Source of the DNA: Polyangium sp. 6x1
GTDB lineage: Bacteria; Myxococcota_A; Polyangia; Polyangiales; Polyangiaceae
DNA length: 64,000 nt
NCBI RefSeq assembly: GCF_029946515.1
Contig: NZ_JARZHH010000001.1
Location: 186,001 to 250,000, forward strand
Direction of reading: 5' to 3'
In this document: positions 8,501 to 16,439 of the stretch, in pieces
How positions within the stretch are numbered: the first letter of the stretch is position 1
Layout of the letters: every line of letters starts with the position of its first letter
Position numbers and translations under genes: made by a program
The notes under the pieces: model-generated
What the model saw: only the letters and a program-made list of their open reading frames with translations
Database searches by the model: none
Told to the model about the DNA's origin: nothing

Positions 8501-10439
8501 TCAGGACCTCCAGATCGATGATGTTGCCGATCGCCGAGGCCAGCCGGAGGACGTCTTGCGTGCGCGGAGGGAGGCGCCGGATCGTCTCCGCCATGAGCCC
8601 GAGGACGTTGTCGGAATGGTCCAATCGCTCGATGGCCGACAGATCCCAGCGCCATCCCTCCGTGGGATCACGGAAGAGCACCTTCGCCTCGTACAGGTGC
8701 CGCATGAACCGCTTCACGAAGAAGGGATTGCCGCCGGTCTTCCTCAGCACCACCGAGGCGAGCGCGTCCCCGTCGCGGACGCCGAGGCTGTCCTTGATGA
8801 GAGCGCTCAGGTGGGCGATTTCGAGGGGCTCGAGGACGATGTCGACGACCTCGATGCCGCCCTCTTCGAGCTCCTCCAGCGCGACCATGAACGCGTGGGT
8901 CGGGCTCACCTCGTTGTCCCGGTAGGCGCCGCAAAAGAAGAGCGCCGATCGGTCTTCGTCCGCGAGGATGCTCTTGAGGAGGCTCAGGCTCGCCGAGTCC
9001 ACCCATTGCAGGTCGTCGAGGAAGATCGCCAGCGGGTGGGCCGGCCGGGCGAACACCGACACGAACTTCTTGAAATAGAGGTTCACGCGGTTCTGCGCCT
9101 CGACGGGGCCGAGCGCGGGGACGGGCGGCTGCTCGCCGATGATGTGCTTCAGCGAGGGCAAAAACTCGCAAAGGACCTGCCCGTTCTTGCCGAGGGCGCC
9201 CAGAAGGGCCTCCCGCCACGCCGCGAGCCTCTCCTCGCTCTCGCAGAGCAGCTGCTTGATGAGCGCGTCGAACGCCTGGATCACGGCGCTGTACGGGGTG
9301 TCGCGGATGTACTGGTCGTACTTCCCGCTGATGTAATACCCCTTTTCCCGTGCCAGCGGCTTCAGGATCTCCTGGACGAGGGAGGACTTTCCGATGCCCG
9401 AGTATCCCGACACCAGGACGATCGCGCGCCGGCCCCGGAGCACGTCGTCGAACGATTCGACGAGCTTCCGGATGTCCGTTTCGCGACCGTAAAGGCCCTG
9501 ATGGATCTGGAGCAGATCACTCCGGTCTTGCTGGCCGAGGACGAACGGCTCGATCTGGCCGGTCGTTTTCCATTGCCGCTGGCACTCCGCGAGGTCGACC
9601 CGCAGGCCTTCGGCGCTGCTATAACGATCTTCGGCGCCCTTGCTGAGCAGCTTGAGGAGGATGGCGGACAGCGCCGCGGGCACCTCCGGCCGCGCCTCCG
9701 AGGGCGAAGGCGGCGTCGCGGCGATATGGGCGTGAATGAGCTCGAGCGGGTCCTCCGCCTCGAAGGGCCTGCGCCCCACGAGCATTTCGTAGAAGACGAC
9801 CCCCAGCGAGTACATGTCCGTCCGGTAGTCCACGCTGCGGTTCATGCGGTGGGTCTGCTCGGGCGAGCTGTACGGGAGCACCTCCTGAAGGACGCGGCGG
9901 CTATAGATCTCCTCCTTCTCCCGCGTCACGACGCCATCGACGCCGAAGCCCGTGAGCTTGACCTGATTCCCCTCCCCGAGCAGGATGTTCTGAGGCCTCA
10001 TGTCCCCGTGGACGACGCCACGGCGGTGAATATCGGCCAGGGCTTCGGCGAGCGAGACGCCGATGTCGAGGACATCGCCGATCTCGAGCATCCCTTTTCG
10101 TGCGAGGACGCTGGCCAGCGAGGGGCCGGGGAAATACTCGGTGATGACCGCCAGGCCATCCCTTTGCTCCTCGACGCCGTGGACCTTGACGATCCTGTCG
10201 GAATCGATCCGCTGAAGGATGCTGTAGGTATGCTTGAGACGCGCGATATCCGCGATTCGGCTGGAATCGGCCTCCATGACCTTCACGGCCACGGCAAGCC
10301 CGTCCCCCCACCGGCGGCCGCGGTACGTCACATATTTGACGCCCTCGCCGATCTTGGTGGTGATATCGAATCCCTTGACATCGACCGTCGTTTCCTCTGT
10401 TGCCAAGAACTGCGACATCGCTCCCCATCTCCCGCGCAT
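5502..10439 (-). CDS. Giant Ser/Thr-kinase-like / AAA ATPase / GAF / STAS signalling protein
   Basis: The product has 1645 residues. Order of domains: protein-kinase fold at about 25-290, with Lys53 (VAVK) and catalytic Asp146 in VHGDMRPQN; STAND/AAA ATPase with Walker A GYSGIGKSS at 345-353 and Walker B LAIFLDDLQW at about 470; a long helical-repeat region; a GAF domain near 1310-1460; a coiled coil rich in Glu/Gln; and a C-terminal STAS domain of RsbR type. The architecture resembles cyanobacterial HstK-like kinases with STAS in place of a histidine kinase. The DFG motif reads TGFG (Gly164 for Asp), the catalytic-loop Lys is Arg148 and the glycine loop is degenerate, so kinase activity is doubtful. 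Both STAS threonines corresponding to the RsbR phospho-sites are absent. A GGAG precedes the ATG at 10439; an ATG at 10418 is also possible. Confidence 0.95.
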   Translation of the reverse strand: MRGRWGAMSQFLATEETTVDVKGFDITTKIGEGVKYVTYRGRRWGDGLAVAVKVMEADSSRIADIARLKHTYSILQRIDSDRIVKVHGVEEQRDGLAVITEYFPGPSLASVLARKGMLEIGDVLDIGVSLAEALADIHRRGVVHGDMRPQNILLGEGNQVKLTGFGVDGVVTREKEEIYSRRVLQEVLPYSSPEQTHRMNRSVDYRTDMYSLGVVFYEMLVGRRPFEAEDPLELIHAHIAATPPSPSEARPEVPAALSAILLKLLSKGAEDRYSSAEGLRVDLAECQRQWKTTGQIEPFVLGQQDRSDLLQIHQGLYGRETDIRKLVESFDDVLRGRRAIVLVSGYSGIGKSSLVQEILKPLAREKGYYISGKYDQYIRDTPYSAVIQAFDALIKQLLCESEERLAAWREALLGALGKNGQVLCEFLPSLKHIIGEQPPVPALGPVEAQNRVNLYFKKFVSVFARPAHPLAIFLDDLQWVDSASLSLLKSILADEDRSALFFCGAYRDNEVSPTHAFMVALEELEEGGIEVVDIVLEPLEIAHLSALIKDSLGVRDGDALASVVLRKTGGNPFFVKRFMRHLYEAKVLFRDPTEGWRWDLSAIERLDHSDNVLGLMAETIRRLPPRTQDVLRLASAIGNIIDLEVLNAISASPPDETYASLEEAISEGLIVTAGPQLRFAHDKIQEAAYSLIPAADRAAYHYRIGEILLLKLDPDKGQDLFDIVNHLNNAGDLITAPDARLASAQLNLRVAARAEDSGAFSAALKYLEHGSAMLPRDAWSSEYELTFAYHTKKGALESLCERHDDALATLAVCFKEAKGRLHQTEVRRLIMNVQILKNDLLAALDEGLAALRAFGIDLPPFPDADALAAERARTFAMIGDRPVASLIDLPPQNDPEIAALQDLLQEMFTPCYQLGTNNLAITIMKMLQNTLTHGISKNSIFAYMNFGTVLCASMDIEKGYEFGRAAVRLNEVHPDKKSEAMLANMWAAWVQHWKEGYSTYKATLRRGMHTGVETGQYIWAFYNTANASTNSLLQGRHLQEILEEARQYQPLCKLDKFNAMTWMVSAIAEVCEDLSRPADADASSRVAWVDIDVIKADARKINNTASLYFANVYDVIGGVFKGAYEEVAEMWGTTDPAGDVMLPAWHATPCFYFYGGVAFARASATVPPDVRELYLARLHDCARRMDVWAELNPESLRHRRFLLQAELARIESSERAGSLYDQAITAAREGGFAHDEALGNELCARHYLDLGRSFLARAYLVEAHRAYARWGAVRVMERLEREFSHVLRPETGLGRVERAPDGNYAARELDLGVVVKASQAISGEILFPRLLQKLMHVILESTGARKGCVILRENERLVIRAEGHVDRADIRVLPPSALESRRDLASSVVKYVARTAESVVLHEGAKNSPFADDPYLEKAELRSLLAAPILRQGRLVGVVYLENELAAGVFTPDRMEMLRLLSAQVAISIENALLYSSLEENVRARTLEIEQANARILALSAEQQRQQELELSQKQALIAQQKELIRVLSTPILEVWDGVLTIPIVGVIDEERSSIITQNLLARIVETQTKFAIIDLTGVVDMDPGTAEHIVRIIGAVRLLGAKSVITGIQPAVARAMISLGVDLSRIQTRANLRDGLRTCLKLGR

Positions 10440-10717
10440 ACGTCTCCACGACGTCGCGCCCCCTGCGCATCCCCCTGCGCCGCTCTCCGCGGACGTGATG
10501 AAACCAGGAGTCTAGAGGCGCGCTCCGAGCGAAATCAAGCGCGGACAGACCCATGCCGTCCGAGACGGAAGCAGCCTTACTGTCCTGGCCAAGTCAGGAG
10601 GCATCCGGCGCCCACGTCACCAAGCTCGGCGGGATCCTTGCTGAACTCGCCGGAGGCATTTCAGGATGCCGGAGGCGATGAATGACATGACGGCGAAACC
10701 CGAGAATCGAGCGAGCG
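10440..10717. other. Gap between the BTAD regulator and the giant kinase-like gene
   Basis: This 278-base stretch separates two minus-strand genes and must hold the promoter of the downstream kinase-like gene. The only structure I see is a pair of GCCGGAGGC direct repeats at 10649-10657 and 10668-10676, and a GGCATCC at about 10600 whose complement recurs at 10664. No convincing coding sequence. Confidence 0.4.
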
Positions 10718-12805
10718 TCAGCGAGCGGCGGCGCCCACCGGCTGGAGGAGCCGATCGCGCATCTTGAACACCTCGTTCGCCGCGACCATGTCGCCGCCCT
10801 CCCGGAACGCGTCGGCGGCGCGCTCGTAAAAGACCGCGGCCTCGCGCGGCAAGAAGACGCTGCGGGACGACGTCGCCGCATCCATCAGCTTTCGACCCGC
10901 CATGCAAGGTTCGCCTGCGCCGCGCCATTGCTCCGCCACGAGGGCAGGGTCTCCGCCCAGCGCTTCGAGCGCCACCGCCAGCCGGCGTCGCAGGAGCACC
11001 TCGACGGGGCGCGGGAGCGTCGCGAGGACGGTTTCCCCGATGAGATCGTGGCTGAAGCCCATGCCATGCACGACGTGCGCGGCGGTGAGCTCCGCCCAGC
11101 AAGCGGCGGTGGCAGCGGCGCTGGCCTCGAGCGCGGCCGACGCGCTCGCGAGCGTGAAATTCGAGCCGAGCAGCGCGAGCACGCGCGCCATCTGCAACGC
11201 CGGCTCCGACAAGCGCGAGAGCGCGCGTTCGAGGACGACGCCGATCCGGCCGGGGGGCATGCGCGCGACGTCGGCGCGCGAGAGCGTGCCCGACGCGATC
11301 ACGTGCTTCACGGTCTCGAGGACGAAGAGCGGATTGCCGCCCGCGTAGCTCGCGATCGCGTCGGCCATGTCGGCGATGCCGGGCACGTCGAGGCTCCCGA
11401 GCAGCTGCCGCACGCCGGCCGGGGGAAGCGGATCGAGCTCGATGTGGATCCCCAGGCCAAACGCGCAGCCCTCGCGGATGGCCGCCATGGTCGCCTCGGG
11501 CAATTCGCCCGCGCGATAGCAGAGGACGGCGCGAAGCTTCACGGTCGGGTCCTGGAACAGCTGCTCCATCACGTACTGCCCGGCTTCCGCGGTCGCGGCG
11601 TCCACGAACTGGATATCGTCGAAGCCAAACGCGTCGTAGCCTTCACGCGCCGCGAGGCGATGCGCTTCGATCTTGGCCTGGAGCATGCGTAGCTTGTCCG
11701 CCTCGCTCTCCATCGGCCCCGGCGCCTGCCCGAGCGCCGGCACGATCCGCGCGAGCTCGGCGCGCGCCCAGGGAGCGAGCTTCGCCGGGTCGATTTTCGA
11801 AAGCATTTCGCTGTACGTACGAGCGTGCGTCCCGTAGGGCACGGCGCGATCGCCGGGGCGGGCCGTGAAGAAGAACGGCCTCGCCACCGCCTGGAGGAAA
11901 TCGTGCATGAGGCGGCTCTTGCCGATGCCGGGCGGGCCGCCGATGATGATGGCTTGGCCGGCGGCCCAAGCCGCCTCCATGCGCGCCCACACCTCCTCGC
12001 GGCCCACGAGCTCCGGAGGCCGGAGCACGGAGAGGGGGATCGCGCTCGCCGGCGGCGCGGGCCTCGGCCCCCGTTGCTCGGCGGATCGCGCGATCTCGCG
12101 GGCGAGCTCGGTCGTTTCGCGGGAAGGCTCGATGCCGAGCTCCCGCCCGAGCATCGTGCGCAGGCGCTGGAAGCTCGCGAGCGCTTCGCCACGATCTCCC
12201 GCGGCGTAAAGCAGGCGCATCCGCTGCCGGTGCGCGTCCTCCGAGCGTGGCTCGAGCTCCACGGCGCGCGCCGCGAGCGCGAGCGCGTCGGCGAGACGAT
12301 TGCTTCGCTCGTGCTCGTCGATCGCGGCGGCGATCGCCTGACGCCGCGCGGCGTCCACGTTCGCGCGCGCGCTGTGCAGCCACTCGTCGAACAGCGGCGC
12401 GTCGTCGAACTCGAGCTGACCGAGCAGCCGGCCCAAAGGCAGCTCGGTGGCGCGCGCTGCGAGCTCTGCGCGGCGCGCGCGTCGCAGGGCGCTCACGTCC
12501 GCGTCCACGGACGCCGCCAGGGCCAGCGGATCCGCGCCGCTCACGAGCACGTCGCCGGTCGCCACCTTCAGCCGCCGGAGGAGCTGTCGCAGGTTGGCTC
12601 GCGCCGTCGCCTCGGGCGAGTCGGACCAGAGCAGCCCGGCGAGCCTCGACTTCGGCGTCGCCCCCTCGACTGCCAGGTAGGCGAGCAGCCCAAACGCCTT
12701 CTTTTCGAGCCGTACCGGGCCGTTGGGACCGACGAGCTCGACCTCTCCCAGCACGGAGAGACGAAAGGCGAAGGTCACTTTTGCGGAGCTGTCCTGAGAG
12801 TGCAC
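10718..12805 (-). CDS. BTAD/SARP-type transcriptional regulator with AAA ATPase domain
   Basis: The 695-residue product begins with a winged-helix OmpR/SARP-like DNA-binding domain (LSVLGEVELVGPNGPVRLEK, LLAYLAVEGATPKSRLAGLLW). A bacterial transcriptional activation domain follows at about residues 95-240, with TPR-like helices (LRTMLGRELGIEPSRETTEL). From about residue 270 there is an ATPase domain with Walker A IIIGGPPGIGKSRL and a further helical region. It ends without the long TPR tail common in large homologues. The start is a GTG at 12805; a GTG at 12778 is an alternative. It is divergent from the Cys-rich protein gene at 13091, and the gap between them contains direct repeats of SARP-site geometry. 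Confidence 0.92.
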   Translation of the reverse strand: MHSQDSSAKVTFAFRLSVLGEVELVGPNGPVRLEKKAFGLLAYLAVEGATPKSRLAGLLWSDSPEATARANLRQLLRRLKVATGDVLVSGADPLALAASVDADVSALRRARRAELAARATELPLGRLLGQLEFDDAPLFDEWLHSARANVDAARRQAIAAAIDEHERSNRLADALALAARAVELEPRSEDAHRQRMRLLYAAGDRGEALASFQRLRTMLGRELGIEPSRETTELAREIARSAEQRGPRPAPPASAIPLSVLRPPELVGREEVWARMEAAWAAGQAIIIGGPPGIGKSRLMHDFLQAVARPFFFTARPGDRAVPYGTHARTYSEMLSKIDPAKLAPWARAELARIVPALGQAPGPMESEADKLRMLQAKIEAHRLAAREGYDAFGFDDIQFVDAATAEAGQYVMEQLFQDPTVKLRAVLCYRAGELPEATMAAIREGCAFGLGIHIELDPLPPAGVRQLLGSLDVPGIADMADAIASYAGGNPLFVLETVKHVIASGTLSRADVARMPPGRIGVVLERALSRLSEPALQMARVLALLGSNFTLASASAALEASAAATAACWAELTAAHVVHGMGFSHDLIGETVLATLPRPVEVLLRRRLAVALEALGGDPALVAEQWRGAGEPCMAGRKLMDAATSSRSVFLPREAAVFYERAADAFREGGDMVAANEVFKMRDRLLQPVGAAAR

Positions 12806-12987
12806 GTGGAGCTGTCACCTGGGAGCGCCCAGCGCCGTCGCTCGAAGGGAGGCCACGAGTCATGCACCACATTCGCTTGCACAACAAGCATGCCGGTGTC
12901 GGGAAACGGCTCGCGGTCACGCAACGCGCTCCCGGGAGGGACCGAGCTATCGGCGCGGAAGCGCGACGGAAATCTGCTCGCCGCGCC

Positions 12988-13005
12988 CTGTCACGCTCCT
13001 GTCAC
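12988..13005 (+). promoter_or_regulatory. Candidate SARP operator: CTGTCAC direct repeat, 11-base period
   Basis: Two identical heptamers CTGTCAC are separated by GCTC, a 7-4-7 arrangement with an 11-base period. SARP-family activators are known to bind heptameric direct repeats with this periodicity, just upstream of the promoters they activate. It lies 86 bases before the ATG at 13091, in the gap facing a BTAD regulator gene. Function is inferred. Confidence 0.5.
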
Positions 13006-13014
13006 GCCCTCCCT

Positions 13015-13051
13015 CCCAAGCTCCGCTTCGACTTGCCGAGCCGAGACCTCC
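13015..13051 (+). repeat. Leader block, copy 1 (copy 2 at 14807-14843)
   Basis: This block begins CCCAAGCTCC and contains TTCGAC and CGAGCCGAG. It matches the block at 14807-14843 at about 30 of 37 positions. Both lie 75-90 bases before the start codon of a secreted-protein gene and just after a CTGTCACGC element, so a promoter/leader segment appears duplicated. Confidence 0.6.
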
Positions 13052-13090
13052 GACGTCGCGGCCCAGGGTCCTATCGAGGAGCTCGCACGC

Positions 13091-14761
13091 ATGAAACCGC
13101 ACATCGCTTCGAAGCTTTCCTTCTCGCTACTTTCGGCCGTCTTCGGGACGGCTCGCAAATCGGTCGCGCCTTCGGAGGGCATCGAGGGCGGGGATCCGCA
13201 GCGCGCGGCGGGCTCCCTCGGCTCGATGTCTCCCCCTCCCCGGAGAGGCTCGCACCGGGGCGCGCTCGGCGTCGCGGCGGCCTTGGTCGCGGTCGGGCTC
13301 GTCGCCGCCGCGTGCGGCGTTGCGCCCGAAGACGAGGTGCCCGAAGACGCGCTGTCCGAAGCCGACGACTCGTACAGCGATCTCGCCATCTGCAATACGT
13401 GCGAGCCGCCCGACGACCCTCCCCCGGTGTGCACGCCCTCGTGTACGGGCAAGTCGTGCGGGGCGTCCAACGGATGCGGCGGCAAGTGCGGGAGCGGCTC
13501 CTGCCCGGCAGGAACGACCTGCGGCGGCGGCGGCGTGGCCTACCAGTGTGGGTGTACGGCCCAGTGCTCGGGCAAGGCCTGCGGGGCGCCCGACGGCTGC
13601 GGCGGCATCTGCACCGGCGGCGCGTGTCCCTATGGGCAGGGGTGCGGCGCGGCGGGCGTGCCCGGCCAGTGTGCGACGCTGCCGATTGGGCAGGGGGTCG
13701 AGTGCTTCGTGTTCAACGACGGCTACACCAACATGGCCGGGCCGACGCAGGCGCTCTCCTTCAGAGACGAGGAGGGCCTGGTGTGCATGCCCGACGGCAC
13801 CCCGGGCGGCACCTGCCGCAAGTGGTTCGGCCGCTGCCAAACCACCGACCCGAGCCATACGCCGGTGCTCTTCTCGGTCTTCAACGACGGCAGGGCCGAC
13901 ATGTCGGGCCCGTCGGATGCGGTGTACGTGCCGTCGCACCACCAGGCGTGCGTGCCCGACGGCACCCCGGGCGGCTTCTGCCGCAAGTGGTTCGGCGCCG
14001 CGAAGCTGCCCGACGGGCGTCCGGTCGAGTGCAAGCTGTTCGAGGACGGCGGCGCGCAGAAGACGAAATACACGGACGACGACATGTTCGTGAACGGCTT
14101 GCCGAAGGTGACCTTCCCAAACGGCGCGTACCGCAAGTGGTTCGGCGAGTGCATGGTGACCGGCTGCGGCGACGGGGCGTGCAACAACGGCGAGACGCCG
14201 TCGAGCTGCCCGTCCGACTGCAAGTGCGGCGACGGGGTCTGCAATGGCAACGAGTGGTGTGGCAGTTGCTCGGCGGACTGCGGCTCGTGCTGCGGCAACC
14301 ACGCCTGCGACAACGGCGAGACGTGCAGCTCGTGCTCGCAAGACTGCGGCTCGTGCTGTGGCAACGGCGCCTGCGATAACAACGAGAGCTGCGAAAGTTG
14401 CTCGAAAGACTGCGGCGCATGCCCCCCGAAGACGTGCTCGGGACAGTACGCCGGGCCGCAGGCGCAGAACGTGACGGTGGGCGTCGAAGAAGTCTACTTC
14501 ATTGCGGGCGTCGGATACGTCGTCGGCTGCCTGGCCGCGACCCCGACGTACTTCGCCAACTCGGAGGATGAGGCCGCGCTGTGCGGGCAAAATGCCTTCC
14601 CCGGCTACAACATCATCACGAGCGGCCCGATCGACGACTACGTCTACCACAATGACCCGACGAACGGCTGCGTCTCCTACTCTTTTTATGCAACGTCGTC
14701 GACGAAGGCGGCCTGGTGCGGCTACGCGCATGGCTACCCGTACGAAGGCGGCTGCAATTGA
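13091..14761 (+). CDS. Secreted Cys-rich repeat protein
   Basis: The 556-residue protein starts at an ATG with GAGGAG 9 bases upstream. A second ATG at 13226 opens directly onto a typical lipoprotein signal (ALVAVGLVAAACG), so the first 45 residues are either an N-terminal extension or untranslated. After the lipobox come two Cys/Gly-rich units (CTPSCTGKSCGA, CTAQCSGKACGA). Then there are three copies of a unit of about 50 residues ending RKWFG (GTCRKWFG, GFCRKWFG, GAYRKWFG), four short CGDGxCNxGExCxSCxxDC units, and a C-terminal domain of about 110 residues with four cysteines. The CGNG...CSSCPxDC type of repeat is widespread in myxobacterial exported proteins. Function unknown; an adhesive or structural surface role is plausible. 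Confidence 0.85.
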   Translation: MKPHIASKLSFSLLSAVFGTARKSVAPSEGIEGGDPQRAAGSLGSMSPPPRRGSHRGALGVAAALVAVGLVAAACGVAPEDEVPEDALSEADDSYSDLAICNTCEPPDDPPPVCTPSCTGKSCGASNGCGGKCGSGSCPAGTTCGGGGVAYQCGCTAQCSGKACGAPDGCGGICTGGACPYGQGCGAAGVPGQCATLPIGQGVECFVFNDGYTNMAGPTQALSFRDEEGLVCMPDGTPGGTCRKWFGRCQTTDPSHTPVLFSVFNDGRADMSGPSDAVYVPSHHQACVPDGTPGGFCRKWFGAAKLPDGRPVECKLFEDGGAQKTKYTDDDMFVNGLPKVTFPNGAYRKWFGECMVTGCGDGACNNGETPSSCPSDCKCGDGVCNGNEWCGSCSADCGSCCGNHACDNGETCSSCSQDCGSCCGNGACDNNESCESCSKDCGACPPKTCSGQYAGPQAQNVTVGVEEVYFIAGVGYVVGCLAATPTYFANSEDEAALCGQNAFPGYNIITSGPIDDYVYHNDPTNGCVSYSFYATSSTKAAWCGYAHGYPYEGGCN

Positions 14762-14790
14762 AGCACCGGTAGGGCGCCGATAGCCGCGGG

Positions 14791-14799
14791 CTGTCACGC
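14791..14799 (+). promoter_or_regulatory. CTGTCACGC element upstream of the amidohydrolase gene
   Basis: A single copy of the CTGTCACGC nonamer found twice at 12988-13007 and twice at 37239-37271. It sits 99 bases before the ATG at 14898. A degenerate second half (CCGGTCC) follows at the 11-base position. Confidence 0.45.
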
Positions 14800-14806
14800 T
14801 CCCGGT

Positions 14807-14843
14807 CCCAAGCTCCTGTTCGACATGGCGAGCCGAGGCCACC
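14807..14843 (+). repeat. Leader block, copy 2
   Basis: This block resembles 13015-13051 (CCCAAGCTCC, TTCGAC, GCGAGCCGAG). Together with the preceding CTGTCACGC element it shows that the upstream regions of the two neighbouring secreted-protein genes share a common origin. Confidence 0.6.
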
Positions 14844-14897
14844 GCGACCTCGGCCTTCCCAACTCCGTTCGGCAATCGACAGACTGAGGTGGATCTT

Positions 14898-16295
14898 ATG
14901 TTGAAATCAGCGCTTCGAACGTCCTTGTTGGCCTTCACCATCCTCGGGACCATCCATTGCGGCCCGGGAAATGAGAATCCCCCCGACGGCACCGGCGGCA
15001 CCGGCGGCACCGGCGGCACCGGCGGCATCGGCGGCACCGGCGGCACCGGCGGCACCGGCGGCACCGGCGGCACCGGCGGCGGCACGGGCGGCACCGGCGG
15101 CGGTGAATGCACGAGCGACGACAAGGCCATTCGGTTCGGCAAGCTCGTTCATCCCGAGGATGGCACGGTCATCGACAAGGCGATCGTCGTGATCCACGAA
15201 GATCGGATCAGCTACGTCGGCACGGATGAAAAGCAGATTCCATGCGGAGCCAGCGTCATCGACTGGACGGCGTTCACCGGGCTCCCCGGGCTCGTCGATG
15301 CACATGTCCACTTCTCCTACCAGACGGACCAGGAGCCGGGCACGCTCCCCTGGACCCGTGTGAACTGGCTGGTCAACAATGACCCCTACAAGCTCATGGA
15401 CCTGGCCCGCGGCGCCGCTCTGGCGACGCTCAAGACCGGCGTCACCACCGCGATCGACAAGGGAGGTCGCGACTTTCTCCTGATGAACCTGCGCGACGAG
15501 ATCAAAGCCGGCAAGACGCCGGGACCGCGCGTGTTCACCGCGATGGGCGGGATCAGCAATTACAAGTACCCGAGCTCGGTCCCCGCCCAGGAATTGAAGG
15601 CCTGGGTGCAGCTCCTGGTGCTGCGCGGCGCCGACATCGTGAAAGTGTGGGCCGACAAGTGCAGCGACCAGACGCTCGACTGCACGCCGACGTTCACGTA
15701 CGACGAGCTCAAGCTGCTGGTCGACACGGCACACGAGGAGGGTTTGCCCATCGCGATCCACGCGTACCACCAGGACACGGCCAAGCTCGCCATCATGGCC
15801 GGCCCGGACTCGATCGAGCACCCGGAGGGCCTCGACACCGTGGACTGCGGCAACATGATCGACCGGGGGACGATTTACGTGCCGACCATCGATCACAACC
15901 GGTATTACAAGGACAACCTCGCGTTCTTCGGCTACTCCCCCGATCTGGAGGCGAAGTTCGACGCGTACATCCAGGACAACCTCGCGAGCGCGACCCAGGC
16001 GCACCTCGTGGGCGTGAAGATCGCCTTGGGCTCGGACGCCGTGTTCACTGGATTCGGTCAGAATACGCAGGAGCTCTCCTGGCTCGTGCAGGCCGGGATG
16101 ACCCCGCTCGAAGCGCTCCGCGCCGCCACCATCCATGGCGCCGAGAGCATCGGCGTCGAGAACGAGGTCGGAAAGGTCGCGGTGGGCTATTACGCCGACA
16201 TCATCGCGGTCGAGGGCGACCCGCTGACGGACATCAACGTCGTCATCAATGGGGTCCGCAAGGTGATGATGGGCGGGCGGGTCGCGGACTTCTGA
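14898..16295 (+). CDS. Amidohydrolase-family lipoprotein (imidazolonepropionase/prolidase-like)
   Basis: The 465-residue protein has a lipoprotein signal ending LGTIHC and a long linker of Gly-Gly-Thr repeats before the enzyme domain. The domain has the HxH metal motif of the amidohydrolase superfamily (GLVDAHVHF), a likely carbamylated lysine in ADIVKVWADK, metal-ligand histidines in AIHAYHQD and SIEHPEGLD, and the late aspartate in IALGSDAVF. It closes with a composite beta-sandwich (ADIIAVEGDPLTDI). It should hydrolyse a C-N bond of a peptide or cyclic amide outside the cytoplasm. The ATG at 14898 is preferred over a GTG at 14889 because GAGGTGG lies 6-7 bases before it. The leader shares sequence with that of the preceding gene. 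Confidence 0.92.
   Translation: MLKSALRTSLLAFTILGTIHCGPGNENPPDGTGGTGGTGGTGGIGGTGGTGGTGGTGGTGGGTGGTGGGECTSDDKAIRFGKLVHPEDGTVIDKAIVVIHEDRISYVGTDEKQIPCGASVIDWTAFTGLPGLVDAHVHFSYQTDQEPGTLPWTRVNWLVNNDPYKLMDLARGAALATLKTGVTTAIDKGGRDFLLMNLRDEIKAGKTPGPRVFTAMGGISNYKYPSSVPAQELKAWVQLLVLRGADIVKVWADKCSDQTLDCTPTFTYDELKLLVDTAHEEGLPIAIHAYHQDTAKLAIMAGPDSIEHPEGLDTVDCGNMIDRGTIYVPTIDHNRYYKDNLAFFGYSPDLEAKFDAYIQDNLASATQAHLVGVKIALGSDAVFTGFGQNTQELSWLVQAGMTPLEALRAATIHGAESIGVENEVGKVAVGYYADIIAVEGDPLTDINVVINGVRKVMMGGRVADF
14988..15103 (+). repeat. GGCACCGGC tandem repeat encoding a Gly-Thr linker
   Basis: About a dozen 9-base GGC-ACC-GGC units encode GGT repeats between the lipid anchor and the amidohydrolase domain. One unit has ATC for ACC. 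Slippage-prone DNA, so the copy number may vary between strains. Confidence 0.9.
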
Positions 16296-16367
16296 CGCCC
16301 CCTTCCTCGAGGCTCCGGCAATAACGCCGCGAGCGCCTGCTCGACCTCCGTCAGCAGGTGCCCCATG

Positions 16368-16393
16368 GCCAAGGACCCGCGCGGGTCCTTGGC
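16368..16393. terminator. Perfect 26-base palindrome between convergent genes
   Basis: GCCAAGGACCCGC is followed immediately by its exact reverse complement. It lies between the stop of the amidohydrolase gene (16295) and the stop of the convergent S37 peptidase gene (16440). No U-tract follows on either side. A bidirectional transcription terminator is the natural reading. Confidence 0.65.
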
Positions 16394-16439
16394 TCGATGC
16401 CTCCCTCTCCTTCCGCCTGCTGCTTCGACGTCGTCGATC

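Larger units (their letters stand above)
12806..13090. promoter_or_regulatory. Divergent regulatory region between BTAD regulator and Cys-rich protein gene
   Basis: This 285-base gap separates the two divergent start codons, so promoters for both genes must lie here. It contains the CTGTCAC direct repeat (12988-13005), a further CTGTCAC at 12812-12818 next to the regulator start, and the leader block at 13015-13051 that recurs in front of the next gene. No coding sequence is convincing. Confidence 0.6.

Noticed and set aside
7329-10685. Long plus-strand open frames opposite the giant kinase-like gene (also 5403-7190, 4324-6633 minus, 58017-61079 minus, 55872-57872 minus)
   Set aside because: Arg/Pro/His/Leu-rich translations without domains. 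They are antisense shadows of genes with clear motifs, produced by high GC3.
14988-15103. GGC/ACC repeat considered as a regulatory microsatellite
   Set aside because: It encodes the Gly-Thr linker of the amidohydrolase lipoprotein, a common pattern here (also at 4232-4313 and 41657-41800).
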